Below, piece by piece: positions 24,640-33,429 of a stretch of 64,000 nucleotides of DNA (position 1 is the stretch's first letter; each line of letters opens with the position of its first letter). The notes beneath the pieces were generated by a model. The model searched no databases and had not been told where the DNA came from. It saw only the letters and a list, made by a program, of their open reading frames with translations. The DNA comes from Nocardia sp. NBC_01327 (lineage in GTDB: Bacteria > Actinomycetota > Actinomycetes > Mycobacteriales > Mycobacteriaceae). Location: the NCBI RefSeq assembly GCF_035958815.1, contig NZ_CP108383.1:7006001-7070000 (forward strand), written 5' to 3'. The position numbers and the translations under genes were made by a program.

Positions 24640-25620
24640 TCAGTTGTCCGGCACCGGACCGTCATCCGGGCCGAAGTCGGCGAGGTCCTGCTGCTCGGGC
24701 AGCAGCGGGGACAGCGCGAAGACGCCGGCGGACGCATCGGCGGGCAGGGCCTCGATCGCCCGAACTCCGGGCAGGGCGGCCAGGTTTCGCAGCTGCGGCA
24801 GGGTGGCCTGCGCCACGAGGCCGACCAGGCAGGGGCAATCGGCGGACAGCCGCGCGTACGTCACCCGCCGAACACGCTCGGCCCGATCGCTATCGGCGCT
24901 CATGGCCCACACCGTGCCCGCCGCCGCGCGCTGCGAGGCCACGGCGACCGGACCGCCCGCCGGTAGCGGGATCTGCACGATCGGCGTCGCCACCCGATCG
25001 ATCGGCACATGGTAGAGCGCCTCGGAAACGCGCAGCTCCCCGGCGAATTCGGGAATGCGATCGGCGCCGATGCCCGCGGTGAAGGAGAGCAACGCCCAAT
25101 GCGCATCGGTATCGCTGCCCGCCAGCGTATTTCGCGCACGCGCCAGGTACTCGGCAACGGGCTCACTGTTCTCCGGGCCGAGGCGATCGGAGGAAATGAT
25201 CGCGGGGCGGGGCGGAATCGCCCAGCCGAGCAGCACAATCAAGATCACGAAAGCCGCTGCGGCAAGCCCGATTCCGAGCCGCCGCCGAGTGGTGTCGCGC
25301 GTCGAAATGGCTTCGCACGTCGGAATGGAGCCAGCCGCACCCTCCACCTCGCGCTTCGGTGCGGCGTCCGGTCCGTTGTCCACCTCGGTGGCCGACCCAG
25401 GGTCCGTTGCGGAGTCCGGCCCGGGCACAGCCCCAGCGACCGGCCCGAGCGCAGGTTCCGACCCCGGATCCGTTGCGGAGTCCGGCCCGGGCGCAGCCCC
25501 AGCGACCGGCCCGGGCACAGGTTCCGACCCCGGATCCGCTGCGGAGTCCAGCCCGGGCGCAGCCCCAGCGTCCGGCCCGTGCGCAGGTTCCGGCCCGCGG
25601 TCCGCGGCACTGTCCTGCAC
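24640..25620 (-). CDS. Single-pass membrane protein with a 22-residue repeat region
   Basis: A 326-residue protein. The cytoplasmic N-terminus contains about four copies of a Pro/Gly/Ala/Asp repeat of 22 residues (DPGSEP...GPVAGA). A transmembrane helix (GIGLAAAAFVILIVLLGWAI) follows, then a globular outer domain of about 170 residues with ENSEPVAEYLARARNTLAGSD, ADCPCLVGLVAQATLPQLRNLAALPGVRAIEALP. That domain has a Cys-x-Cys and no family I can name. GTG 25620 is chosen for its AGGAGG Shine-Dalgarno; GTG 25653 is the alternative. It follows rluD by about 50 bp on the same strand. Confidence 0.6.
   Translation of the reverse strand: MQDSAADRGPEPAHGPDAGAAPGLDSAADPGSEPVPGPVAGAAPGPDSATDPGSEPALGPVAGAVPGPDSATDPGSATEVDNGPDAAPKREVEGAAGSIPTCEAISTRDTTRRRLGIGLAAAAFVILIVLLGWAIPPRPAIISSDRLGPENSEPVAEYLARARNTLAGSDTDAHWALLSFTAGIGADRIPEFAGELRVSEALYHVPIDRVATPIVQIPLPAGGPVAVASQRAAAGTVWAMSADSDRAERVRRVTYARLSADCPCLVGLVAQATLPQLRNLAALPGVRAIEALPADASAGVFALSPLLPEQQDLADFGPDDGPVPDN
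25400..25606. repeat. 66-bp tandem repeat in the membrane protein gene
   Basis: Near-identical units begin at about 25405, 25471 and 25537, with a further degenerate copy. 66 bp equals 22 codons, so unit gain or loss keeps the frame. Confidence 0.85.
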
Positions 25621-25671
25621 GCGCTCCTCCTCGAACGGCGGGCGATGCCGCACTGTATTGCCGCCGGCGAG

Positions 25672-26595
25672 CTAGGCGCGCAGGACTTCCAGGGCGTGGG
25701 CGAGGTCGGCGGGGTATTCGCTGGTGATCTCGATCCAGCGGCCGTCGGCGGGGTGGTTGAAGCCGAGTTGTTTGGCGTGCAGCCACTGACGTTCCAGGCC
25801 CAGGCGTTCGGCGATGCGCGGGTCGGCGCCGTAGGTGAGGTCACCGCAGCAGGGGTGGCGGACGGCGGAGAAGTGCACGCGAATCTGGTGTGTGCGACCG
25901 GTTTCCAGATGGACGTCCAGCAGGCTCGCGGACTGGAAGGCCTCGATGGTGTCGTAGTGCGTGACGCTCGGGCGGCCGTCCGCGGTGACCGCGAACTTCC
26001 AGGCATTGCCGCGGGCCCGGCCGATCGGGGCGTCGATGGTGCCGCTGCTCGGATCCGGATGTCCCTGCACCAGAGCGTGATAGCGCTTGTCCACGGTGCG
26101 CTCCTTGAAGGCGCGCTTGAGCACCGTGTACGCGCGCTCGGACTGCGCGACCACCATGACCCCGGAGGTGCCGACATCCAGGCGGTGCACAATGCCCTGG
26201 CGCTCGTGCGCGCCGGAGGTGGAGATGCGGTAGCCCATGGCGACGAGCCCGCCGACCACGGTCGGGCCGGTCCAGCCGACGCCGGTGTGCGCGGCCACGC
26301 CGACCGGCTTGTCCACGGCCACGATGTCGTCATCGGCGTAGAGGATCTTCATCCCGTCGACGGGAGTCGCCTCGATGGCGAGTTCCCGCTTGGGCTCGGG
26401 GAATTCGACCTCGAGCCAGGAGCCCGCGTTCAGCCGGTCGGATTTGCCTGCCGCCACCCCGTCGAGCTGTACCGAGCCGTCCTCGGTCATGGCGACCACC
26501 GCCGTGCGCGACAGGCCGAGCAGCCGGGACAGTCCGGAATCGACTCGCATTCCGTCCAGTCCGTCCGGCACCGGCATACTGCGGGTTTCCCTCAT
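25672..26595 (-). CDS. rluD: RluD-family 23S rRNA pseudouridine synthase
   Basis: A 307-residue enzyme. An S4-like N-terminal domain (VDSGLSRLLGLSRTAVVAMTEDGSVQLDG) precedes the synthase domain, with catalytic Asp140 in HRLDVGTSG and the RluA-family strings DKPVGVAAHTG and LETGRTHQIRVH. By family it isomerises uridines in large-subunit rRNA. ATG 26595 overlaps the lspA stop in an ATGA junction with AGGAGAAG upstream, the conserved lspA-rluD coupling. Confidence 0.93.
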   Translation of the reverse strand: MRETRSMPVPDGLDGMRVDSGLSRLLGLSRTAVVAMTEDGSVQLDGVAAGKSDRLNAGSWLEVEFPEPKRELAIEATPVDGMKILYADDDIVAVDKPVGVAAHTGVGWTGPTVVGGLVAMGYRISTSGAHERQGIVHRLDVGTSGVMVVAQSERAYTVLKRAFKERTVDKRYHALVQGHPDPSSGTIDAPIGRARGNAWKFAVTADGRPSVTHYDTIEAFQSASLLDVHLETGRTHQIRVHFSAVRHPCCGDLTYGADPRIAERLGLERQWLHAKQLGFNHPADGRWIEITSEYPADLAHALEVLRA

Positions 26596-27251
26596 ACGCT
26601 CTTCTCCTCCGCATTGTCGTCCGCCATGTGCCGGTGCATGCGCGTCCCGTCCGGTTCGAAACCGAACACGGTCAGCGCCACCAGCAGGACCGCGCCGCAG
26701 ACGATCGCCGAATCGGCGACATTGAACACCGGCCACCAGCCGACCGCCACAAAATCCACCACATGCCCCTGCAGCGGCCCCGGCGCCCGGAACAACCGGT
26801 CGATCAGATTGCCCAGCGCACCGCCGAGCACCAGACCCAGGCCGACGGCCCACGGCAGCGAGCGCATGGTGCGGCCGATCCGGACCACGCCGATCACCAC
26901 CGCGGCGGCCACCAGCGTGAGCAACCAGGTCATACCGGTCGCCATCGAGAATGCGGCGCCCGGATTGCGCACCAGCGCGAAGCGCACCGACTGGCCGATC
27001 AGATAGACCGGATCGCCCGGGGTCAGCTTCGCGACCACGATCGTCTTGGTCAGCAGATCCAGGCCGAGCGCCACCACGGCGACAAGCAGCAGGATGCGCA
27101 GACGCAGCGGTCGCGCGGACGTCTCCGGCTCGGCTGAGGGGTCCGGATCAGCGGCGGAAGCCGGCTCCGGCGGGGCGCCGACGGGTGCGCTGTCGGCGGG
27201 CGACTCGTCTGGTTCCTCAATGCCGGATTCGCGCGGCCGGTCGGTACTCAC
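26592..27251 (-). CDS. lspA: Lipoprotein signal peptidase II
   Basis: A 219-residue aspartyl protease of the membrane that cleaves prolipoprotein signal peptides before the lipidated cysteine. Four helices follow a 46-residue acidic, proline-rich N-terminal extension. Catalytic aspartates are Asp151 in GNLIDRLFR and Asp180 in FNVADSAI, and the conserved VRNPGAAFS is present. GTG start at 27251. At least six predicted lipoproteins in this window would be substrates. Confidence 0.95.
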   Translation of the reverse strand: MSTDRPRESGIEEPDESPADSAPVGAPPEPASAADPDPSAEPETSARPLRLRILLLVAVVALGLDLLTKTIVVAKLTPGDPVYLIGQSVRFALVRNPGAAFSMATGMTWLLTLVAAAVVIGVVRIGRTMRSLPWAVGLGLVLGGALGNLIDRLFRAPGPLQGHVVDFVAVGWWPVFNVADSAIVCGAVLLVALTVFGFEPDGTRMHRHMADDNAEEKSV

Positions 27252-27336
27252 GGGTCACATCATTCCCTATGACTATCCAGCGCCCGATGGCCGGACGGCG
27301 CGGCCGCTTCCCAAGCTGATTATCAGGAAGTGGTCG

Positions 27337-27342
27337 TAACCT
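27337..27342 (+). promoter_or_regulatory. -10-like element of the lipoprotein gene at 27350
   Basis: TAACCT, 7 nt before GTG 27350; divergent from lspA. Confidence 0.5.
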
Positions 27343-27349
27343 GTTCGAC

Positions 27350-28351
27350 GTGACGGTGTTGTCTTCATCCCCCAGCTCGGCGAACGCCACCGCACCCTGT
27401 TCCGGCTCACCCGGCCGGCCTCGACCGGGACTGCGCAGCACCCGATCCGGTGTCCTGCTGCTAGTGCTCGCGGTGACGCTTTCCGCCTTCGGAGTCGGCT
27501 GCAGCGACCACACCGAGGGCGCCGCCGAATCCGACAGTGCGGAACCGCTCGGCATCGGCAAAGAGGTCACCATGCCCATCGCGGCGGTGACCACCACCAT
27601 TGTCGATCCGGGCGCCGAACCGCGCTCCGCACTGCGGCCCGCGCTCGAACAGGGCACCACCCAGCAGGTGACGCTGCGCACCGACCACCACATCGAACAG
27701 CAGATCAATGCGCAGGCGGTGCGTGATTTCTCCCCGCCCGCCGTGACCATTCCGCTCACCGCGCAGGCGGGCAGCGACGGTGTGGAGCTGACTCTCGGCA
27801 CCGTCACCTCGCCCGATCCGGCGCTGGCCAAGGCCCTGCTGCCCGCGGACGGCTCGCACGCCGGCTTCGATATCAGCGATGTGGGTGCGATCACCGCGCT
27901 GCGGATGGCGCCCAAGCCCGCCACCTCCGATGCCGCCCGCGCGGCGCTGGAGCAGGCGTTCTATCAGGCGGTGTACCAGTCCATCGCGTTCCCGGACGAT
28001 CCGGTCGGGGTGGGCGCGGTGTGGACGGTGCGCCAGCAGGTTTCCGGCAGCGTGCCGCTCGAGCAGGTGACCACCGCGACGCTCACCCGCCGCGACGGCA
28101 ATCTGCTCACCATCGAGCTCGATGTGGTGCAGACCCCGGAGACCACCGTGTGGCGGCTGCCCAATCAGGCCGGGCAGCTGGAGATCGTGGACTACCTCAT
28201 GCACGGCACCGGGACCATCGATGTGGATCTCGGTCTGCCGCTGCCCGTTTCGGGGCAGGTCGAAGTCGGCGGCAATCAGACCTACCGCGATCCCAGCAGT
28301 TCGGTGACGCTGAGCCAGACGCTGCGCACCCAGGTGCAGTGGGGTTCCTGA
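27350..28351 (+). CDS. Putative lipoprotein of unknown function
   Basis: A 333-residue exported protein. A long basic N-terminus leads to a hydrophobic helix ending in GVGC (Cys51), a likely lipobox. The mature protein is beta-rich: TTQQVTLRTDHHIEQQINAQAVRDFSPPAVTIPLTAQAG, DPVGVGAVWTVRQQVSGS, DLGLPLPVSGQVEVGGNQTYR. It resembles secreted actinobacterial proteins of the DUF6263 kind, but this is a visual impression. It is followed after 50 bp by another lipoprotein gene on the same strand. Confidence 0.65.
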   Translation: MTVLSSSPSSANATAPCSGSPGRPRPGLRSTRSGVLLLVLAVTLSAFGVGCSDHTEGAAESDSAEPLGIGKEVTMPIAAVTTTIVDPGAEPRSALRPALEQGTTQQVTLRTDHHIEQQINAQAVRDFSPPAVTIPLTAQAGSDGVELTLGTVTSPDPALAKALLPADGSHAGFDISDVGAITALRMAPKPATSDAARAALEQAFYQAVYQSIAFPDDPVGVGAVWTVRQQVSGSVPLEQVTTATLTRRDGNLLTIELDVVQTPETTVWRLPNQAGQLEIVDYLMHGTGTIDVDLGLPLPVSGQVEVGGNQTYRDPSSSVTLSQTLRTQVQWGS

Positions 28352-28401
28352 CCCGCGTGGCGGCGCCGACCACCGCACGGCCTGCCGGGCATGATGGCGC
28401 G

Positions 28402-29136
28402 GTGACCGCATCCACCACCACACCCCGGCGGCGGCGCGGGCGGACCGCGCTCGTGCTGCTGCTGAGTACCGCTGCCGTATCCGCCTGTGGTTCCCACGAT
28501 TCCGCCGCGCCCGCACTGCCGACGCTGGGGCCGACCGTGCAGCCCAAGGCCACGGTCGCCCCGGCGATACCCGATGTGATCACGCTGCGCGCCCAGCTGC
28601 TCGATGTGCCGCAGCTGCCCAGCGGGTACTCCTCGCTCGGTGATCCGGCGCCGGGCAGCACCACCGGCGCGGGTGCGCGCACCACACCCGCACAGTGCGC
28701 GAAAGTGCTGGCGCCCATTGCCGAACAGGCGCCGAACGCCGTCACCCGGGCGGCCGCGCAGTACGGCGGACCGGACTTCGACAGCATCGATATCGATTCC
28801 GCGGCCTATGCGAACGACGGAGCGGCGCAGGCGTTCTCGGCGGCGCAGACGCTGCTGCGGCAGTGCGAAACGTATTCCAGCACCGATACCGACGGGTCGA
28901 AGGTGCAATTCCAGGTCGGCGGACTGGATCAGCCGACCGCCGGGGACGGATCGTTCGGGTTCCGGGTGCACACCACCAGCCAGGGGCTCACGCTGTACAC
29001 GGCGGTGAGCATCACCGTGGTGGGTTCCACCGTCGTGCAGCTGGCCATGTCCAGCACGAAAGAGCCTGATCCGCAACAGCTCAGCGCGCTGACCGACGCG
29101 CAGGTGCACAAGCTGCGCGGCGACGCCGGGCCGTAG
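28402..29136 (+). CDS. Sensor-domain-like lipoprotein
   Basis: A 244-residue lipoprotein with lipobox AVSAC (Cys29). The mature region has DVPQLPSGYSSLGDP, CAKVLAPIAEQAPN and TLLRQCETYSS, the two-cysteine layout of PknH-type extracellular sensor domains and related mycobacterial lipoproteins. The GTG at 28402 is chosen because it places a basic stretch and hydrophobic core directly before the lipobox; no strong Shine-Dalgarno is seen. Ligand unknown. Confidence 0.7.
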   Translation: MTASTTTPRRRRGRTALVLLLSTAAVSACGSHDSAAPALPTLGPTVQPKATVAPAIPDVITLRAQLLDVPQLPSGYSSLGDPAPGSTTGAGARTTPAQCAKVLAPIAEQAPNAVTRAAAQYGGPDFDSIDIDSAAYANDGAAQAFSAAQTLLRQCETYSSTDTDGSKVQFQVGGLDQPTAGDGSFGFRVHTTSQGLTLYTAVSITVVGSTVVQLAMSSTKEPDPQQLSALTDAQVHKLRGDAGP

Positions 29137-29231
29137 CCTCGATGACGGACGCGCCCGCCGCGAGCCGTCCACAGACGACCGCGCCTCCCTCGGCCGGATA
29201 TGACCGCGCACCGCCGTCCGGATATGACTGC

Positions 29232-29259
29232 GCCCCCGCCTCGAATTCGAAGCGGGGGC
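29232..29259. terminator. Bidirectional hairpin between convergent lipoprotein and emb genes
   Basis: GCCCCCGC (29232-29239) pairs with GCGGGGGC (29252-29259), and the centre TCGAATTCGA is itself palindromic. It lies 14 bp from the emb stop and about 95 bp from the lipoprotein stop. Confidence 0.65.
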
Positions 29260-29273
29260 GTGGTGTTTCCGGA

Positions 29274-32200
29274 CTACTGCCAGCCGGTCACATTGATCGG
29301 ACCGGGACTCGACAGGGCCGAGTGCGTCTCCGGGGTGACCCTCGGGAGCGCGCGGATGGCGGTGTCGTCGATGCGCGAGAACTGTTGCAGCTCACCCCAA
29401 TCCCGGCGCCAGTCCTGGTTCAGGTAGGTCGCGAGGGTGTGCGGGCGCAGCAGCATGGAGCTCCAGCCCAGCGGACCGCCGCCCTCATGGCTCTCCCAGG
29501 CGTTCGTATCCTTCGCGCCGCCGCGATCGGGCAGGATCCGGTAGCCCGGCACCTCGGCGATGCCGACCTTGTGATCGAACGGGCGCTGGCACGGGAATTG
29601 CAGGCCGACAGCCCAATCCAGCAGCACCGGCTGCGTGGAGCCGATCAGATCCTGCAGGATGCGGGTCTGCGGGACGCGCGGCGGGGTCAGGGCGACCCAC
29701 TGCTTCGGATCACGGTCGCGATCGGTGGCGACCAGGCGGACCACGGTGGCATCGGCCGGGATATCGGTGAACGGCACCCGCAGATTGCGCCAGGTCGGCG
29801 ACGGGCCGATATCGATCGGCGTGACCCGGCCCTGCGGCTGCGCCTCGCCCGCGGGATCGGCTGTACCGTATTCGATTTCGACGGACTGGCCGGGGGTGAC
29901 GATGCCGTCCTTGTCGACGGAGCGAATGCGGCCGGCGGCGGCGATGGAGATGATGCCGCCGCGGTGGGCGGTATCGGGGAGCCGGTACCAGCCGGTGGTG
30001 AGGGAGGCGATGGATTCGGTGGTCCCGCTGGAACCCAGCACCGGCACCCGGGCGGGGTCCAGGCCGAACGGCAGTGCGGCCGTGGTGGTTCCGGTTTCTC
30101 CGGCGGTGGACTTATTGTTCAGCGCCGTGGTGATGGCACTGGTGTCGACCTCGTCGTCGGCGGTCATATCGCCGGCGACACCGGTGGGGGTGAAACCCTT
30201 GGCGTCGGCAGAGAAGGTGCTGAAGGCGTCACCGGTCAGCGGCGCTAGCAGGCCCGCGTTCGGATCGGTTTCCACCAGGACATCGCGGGCCAGACCGCAC
30301 GGTTCACCCATTGCCGCAGCCACATTCGAGCGGGCCAGGGAGAACGCCGGGCCCTGCGCGGCCGCGGCCTTGGCGAACGAGGCGACCTCGAACAGCACCA
30401 TGAACGCGGCGACCACGGTCAGGGGCGGGATGGAGGTCAGTCGCCAGGCCTGCCGGGAAATGCGGTGCGGGGCGGTCGCCGGATCGGGCGCGCGCACATG
30501 CCACCAGCCGGCCAGCGCGAGCAGCGCCAGCGCGGCGAGCAGGAAGACCTTGTTCAGGCCGATACCGGCGATCACCACCGGCTTGTCGTTCCACGGAATG
30601 CCGTAGTTGGAGACGTACCACCAGCCGTTGATGCTGGAGAAGGTGATGGCCAGCGCGAAGGCGACAACAGAGGCGAAGAGCGCGCGATTGCGGGGCGAGC
30701 GCATGACCTTCGGGCCCAGCGCCACCGCCGCCAGCACCGCGACCACACCGGCCAGTCCGGCGTAGATGCCGTTGTGGTGCGTCCACTTGGTCGGCGTGGT
30801 CATCATCAGCAGGATCACGCCGACGGTGCTGCCGAGCACGCGTCGTGCCGGACCGGAGGCCACGGTGGGAATCCGGCCGCCCTTGCGCAGCAACACCAGT
30901 GCGACGGCCGCGATGCCCAGCCAGAGCATGAACATGCCGAAGCGGCGGGCCACCGAACCGTCGATGGTGTCCATGAACAGGTACTGGTAGCGCAGGTATT
31001 CGTCCGGCCACTTCACATCCGGGCCGACGATGGAGTGCACGCGCTGCATCTGGAGCATGGACGAGAGCGGCTGCACGCCGAACATGGCGACCAGCACCAC
31101 GGTTCCGGCGGCGACCAGCGGCGCCGACAGGGTGAGGTACGCGAGGAAGCGGGCGCGCACCACGGTGAGCACCCCGGCGTTCGCGGCGGTCGGCTTGCTC
31201 AGCGCGGCGGCCCGGGTATCGAGCACCCGCCACACCGGGCGGATACCGGCCAGCAGCGGTGCGAAACAGATCACGCCCGACGGGCCGACCGTACAGGCGA
31301 AAGCGCCGATGGCGATGGCGACACCGTAGGGCAGCAGACGCCGGGTCGCGATCGAGCGCTCCACCGAGACCCAGGTCAGCAGGACGGCCAGGCCCACCAT
31401 GGCCTCGGGGCGCAGGCCGTTGTTGTACGGCATCCAGACCGCCAGGAAGCCCAGCGCACCCGTCCACACCGCGACCCGATTGCGGCTGATGCGCGCACCC
31501 AGGCGGGGAATGACCTCTTTGCTGATCGCCAGCCAGCAGACGAATCCGGCCAGCAGGGCGGGTAGTCGGACGAACGGGCTCGCGACGCTGATCTCGGCCA
31601 GACGGCCGATCAGGTCGTAATACGGTGTGCCGACCGGGTTCTCGGGGACGCCGAAGTAGGCGAAGTAGTTGGCCATATAGCCGGCGCCTATGGAGGTGCG
31701 GGCCATGCCGAACTGGTAGCCGTCATCGGAGGTGGTGGAACCGATGAAATGCCACAGCACCAGGGTGCCCAGCACCGTGGCGTCCACGGCGGTGAAGCTC
31801 CACCAGCGCTGCGGCAGGAAGCGCCGGGCGCGGCGGCCGTCGCGGCGGTCCAGGCGGTAGAGGGCGAACAGTGCGAGCAGCGTGCCCAGCACCGCCGTCC
31901 ACATGGCCAGGCGCTTCACCAGGGTCGGGTGCGCGGAGAAGCGACTGTCGACCTGGGCGGTGACCGTGGTGCCGTCCGGTGCGGTCAGATCGCTGAAAAT
32001 GCCGACCAGCTGCGGGCGGTAGTCACCGGTGAGAGTGACCGGGGTCACGCTGGAGCCGGTGAGAGCCAGTGTGGCCTTGGCCATTTCGGTGTGCACGGTG
32101 AGCGCGCAGCCGGGCGGGAGCTCATCCACCGGGACGCTCAGCAGGGACTGATTGTGCAGTACCGCTTCGAGTTTGCTGGGCGTGGTCGTTCCGTCGGCAG

Positions 32201-32579
32201 CGGTGGTGACCGCGGTCACTCGCGCGACAAAACCGTATCGCTCCAGATTGGGGGCGCCGTTGGGACCGGTCGCGATCAAGGTCCCGCCGTGCGAACCGAG
32301 CTGCGCCACAGCCGAACACGGAATGGTGGCGTCGAAAGTCAAGGGCGCGTACGAGACCAGCGGAGCCTCCACGCTGCGCGCCGAATCACCTTGTGGCCAA
32401 GAGAGTGTCGCGGCATCCACCCGCACCGGCAACAGCGGCACCGCCACCGCGCACACCACTGCGATCAGACCTGCGATCAGGGCAAGCGGCCGTTCCCATC
32501 CCCCGGGTCTGCCTCGCACGGTTTCGGGTCCAGCTCGTCCGGCGGAATCCTGCCCCGCCTTCTCCATCACGTCGGTCAC
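29274..32579 (-). CDS. emb: Arabinosyltransferase (EmbA/B/C family)
   Basis: A 1101-residue membrane GT-C glycosyltransferase that adds arabinofuranosyl units from decaprenylphosphoryl-arabinose to arabinogalactan or lipoarabinomannan on the outer face. About 13 helices run from 30 to 710. The first outer loop has the catalytic-type acidic pair Asp285-Asp286 in TTSDDGYQFGMAR. A large C-terminal extracytoplasmic region with carbohydrate-binding character follows (RGGIISIAAAGRIRSVDKDG, WRNLRVPFTDIPADATVVRL). Emb proteins are the ethambutol targets. Only one copy is present here, with no embAB neighbours, so I do not choose between A, B and C. GTG 32579 has TAGGAT 8 nt upstream. Confidence 0.93.
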   Translation of the reverse strand: MTDVMEKAGQDSAGRAGPETVRGRPGGWERPLALIAGLIAVVCAVAVPLLPVRVDAATLSWPQGDSARSVEAPLVSYAPLTFDATIPCSAVAQLGSHGGTLIATGPNGAPNLERYGFVARVTAVTTAADGTTTPSKLEAVLHNQSLLSVPVDELPPGCALTVHTEMAKATLALTGSSVTPVTLTGDYRPQLVGIFSDLTAPDGTTVTAQVDSRFSAHPTLVKRLAMWTAVLGTLLALFALYRLDRRDGRRARRFLPQRWWSFTAVDATVLGTLVLWHFIGSTTSDDGYQFGMARTSIGAGYMANYFAYFGVPENPVGTPYYDLIGRLAEISVASPFVRLPALLAGFVCWLAISKEVIPRLGARISRNRVAVWTGALGFLAVWMPYNNGLRPEAMVGLAVLLTWVSVERSIATRRLLPYGVAIAIGAFACTVGPSGVICFAPLLAGIRPVWRVLDTRAAALSKPTAANAGVLTVVRARFLAYLTLSAPLVAAGTVVLVAMFGVQPLSSMLQMQRVHSIVGPDVKWPDEYLRYQYLFMDTIDGSVARRFGMFMLWLGIAAVALVLLRKGGRIPTVASGPARRVLGSTVGVILLMMTTPTKWTHHNGIYAGLAGVVAVLAAVALGPKVMRSPRNRALFASVVAFALAITFSSINGWWYVSNYGIPWNDKPVVIAGIGLNKVFLLAALALLALAGWWHVRAPDPATAPHRISRQAWRLTSIPPLTVVAAFMVLFEVASFAKAAAAQGPAFSLARSNVAAAMGEPCGLARDVLVETDPNAGLLAPLTGDAFSTFSADAKGFTPTGVAGDMTADDEVDTSAITTALNNKSTAGETGTTTAALPFGLDPARVPVLGSSGTTESIASLTTGWYRLPDTAHRGGIISIAAAGRIRSVDKDGIVTPGQSVEIEYGTADPAGEAQPQGRVTPIDIGPSPTWRNLRVPFTDIPADATVVRLVATDRDRDPKQWVALTPPRVPQTRILQDLIGSTQPVLLDWAVGLQFPCQRPFDHKVGIAEVPGYRILPDRGGAKDTNAWESHEGGGPLGWSSMLLRPHTLATYLNQDWRRDWGELQQFSRIDDTAIRALPRVTPETHSALSSPGPINVTGWQ

Positions 32580-32587
32580 GATCGCCG

Positions 32588-32593
32588 ATCCTA
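32588..32593 (-). promoter_or_regulatory. -10-like element of emb
   Basis: TAGGAT on the minus strand, 8 nt before GTG 32579. Confidence 0.4.
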
Positions 32594-32678
32594 AGCGGCG
32601 CTCCGCACCTTCCGCGCCACGGTCACCGAACCACTCAAATCGCCCAGGTCACGGCGAGGGTCCCGGGGCCCGCACACG

Positions 32679-32719
32679 CGAACGGGCCCGGCACTCCAGT
32701 GGAGCGCCGGGCCCGTTCG
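32679..32719 (-). terminator. Hairpin terminator after the MTB12-like gene
   Basis: Perfect 14-bp arms, CGAACGGGCCCGGC at 32679-32692 and its complement at 32706-32719; the loop itself contains CTCC/GGAG. It starts 8 nt past the stop codon on the minus strand. Confidence 0.75.
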
Positions 32720-32726
32720 GGAAGAT

Positions 32727-33227
32727 TTAGGTGCAGGCCGGGGAGGTCTGGTTCGCGAGCGACAGCGTGTTGCAGATCCACTCCTTCTGGACCTTCCACT
32801 TGCCGTCTTCGGCCACGAAGGGCACAACCATCTGCTGCGGCGCGCCGCCATTGATCGACGCCTGGGCGTCGGCGGTGATGGTGCCGTTGCCGAGGTCGGT
32901 CACATTGGTGACCGTGATGGTGGCGTTGTTCTGCTTGTAGGCGTCGGCCAGCCGGTTCGGGAGGCTCGGGTCCGCCTGCACGCCCTGCATCATGTCCAGC
33001 TTCTCGGAATCCGGGATGGACGGATCGAGGGCCTTCTGCAGCTGGGTGTTGAGGTCCGCCGCGGTCGGGGCCGGCGGGAAGTTCTGGGCGGCCGAGGTGC
33101 TCGCGGCGCTGGTGGTGTGGGTGACCTTGGTGCCCGGCTTGTCACCGCTGCCACACGCCGACAGCCCGAGTACGGTAACGACGGCCAGTGCGGCGACCGT
33201 GATGCGTCCAGTCTTCTGAAGCTTCAA
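32727..33227 (-). CDS. MTB12-like secreted lipoprotein (low-molecular-weight antigen family)
   Basis: A 166-residue protein with lipobox LGLSAC (Cys25). The mature domain carries PAPTAADLNTQLQKALDPSIPDSEKLDMMQG and INGGAPQQMVVPFVAEDGKWKVQKEWICNTL, the cystatin-like fold of the mycobacterial MTB12/CFP-2 family. The start is TTG 33227 with AAAGGA seven bases upstream. Function of the family is unknown. It is monocistronic, with a strong hairpin downstream. Confidence 0.85.
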   Translation of the reverse strand: MKLQKTGRITVAALAVVTVLGLSACGSGDKPGTKVTHTTSAASTSAAQNFPPAPTAADLNTQLQKALDPSIPDSEKLDMMQGVQADPSLPNRLADAYKQNNATITVTNVTDLGNGTITADAQASINGGAPQQMVVPFVAEDGKWKVQKEWICNTLSLANQTSPACT

Positions 33228-33429
33228 CTGCTCGTCCTTTGCGTTCGAGTAGGTCCGTTCGACAACGTGACAGCTACACCCGACCGGCGACGCTGCACGA
33301 CGACACAGAGGCTACCAACGACATCCGCGAGAAGCCGCCTCCGAACACGCTGCGAAGGCACTTTCAGTCCGAATCCTCATAATCGCCGCATTCGTCCCTT
33401 ACTTCCGGACCGAAAAGCCTTGGCGGGCC
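33228..33429. other. Intergenic region between dinB and the MTB12-like gene
   Basis: About 200 bp with no convincing gene. It presumably carries the promoter of the MTB12-like gene, but no clear -10 element stands out. Confidence 0.5.

Noticed and set aside
25400..25606. Regular repeats considered as a CRISPR array
   Set aside because: Units are contiguous without unique spacers, in frame with a protein, and no cas genes are present.
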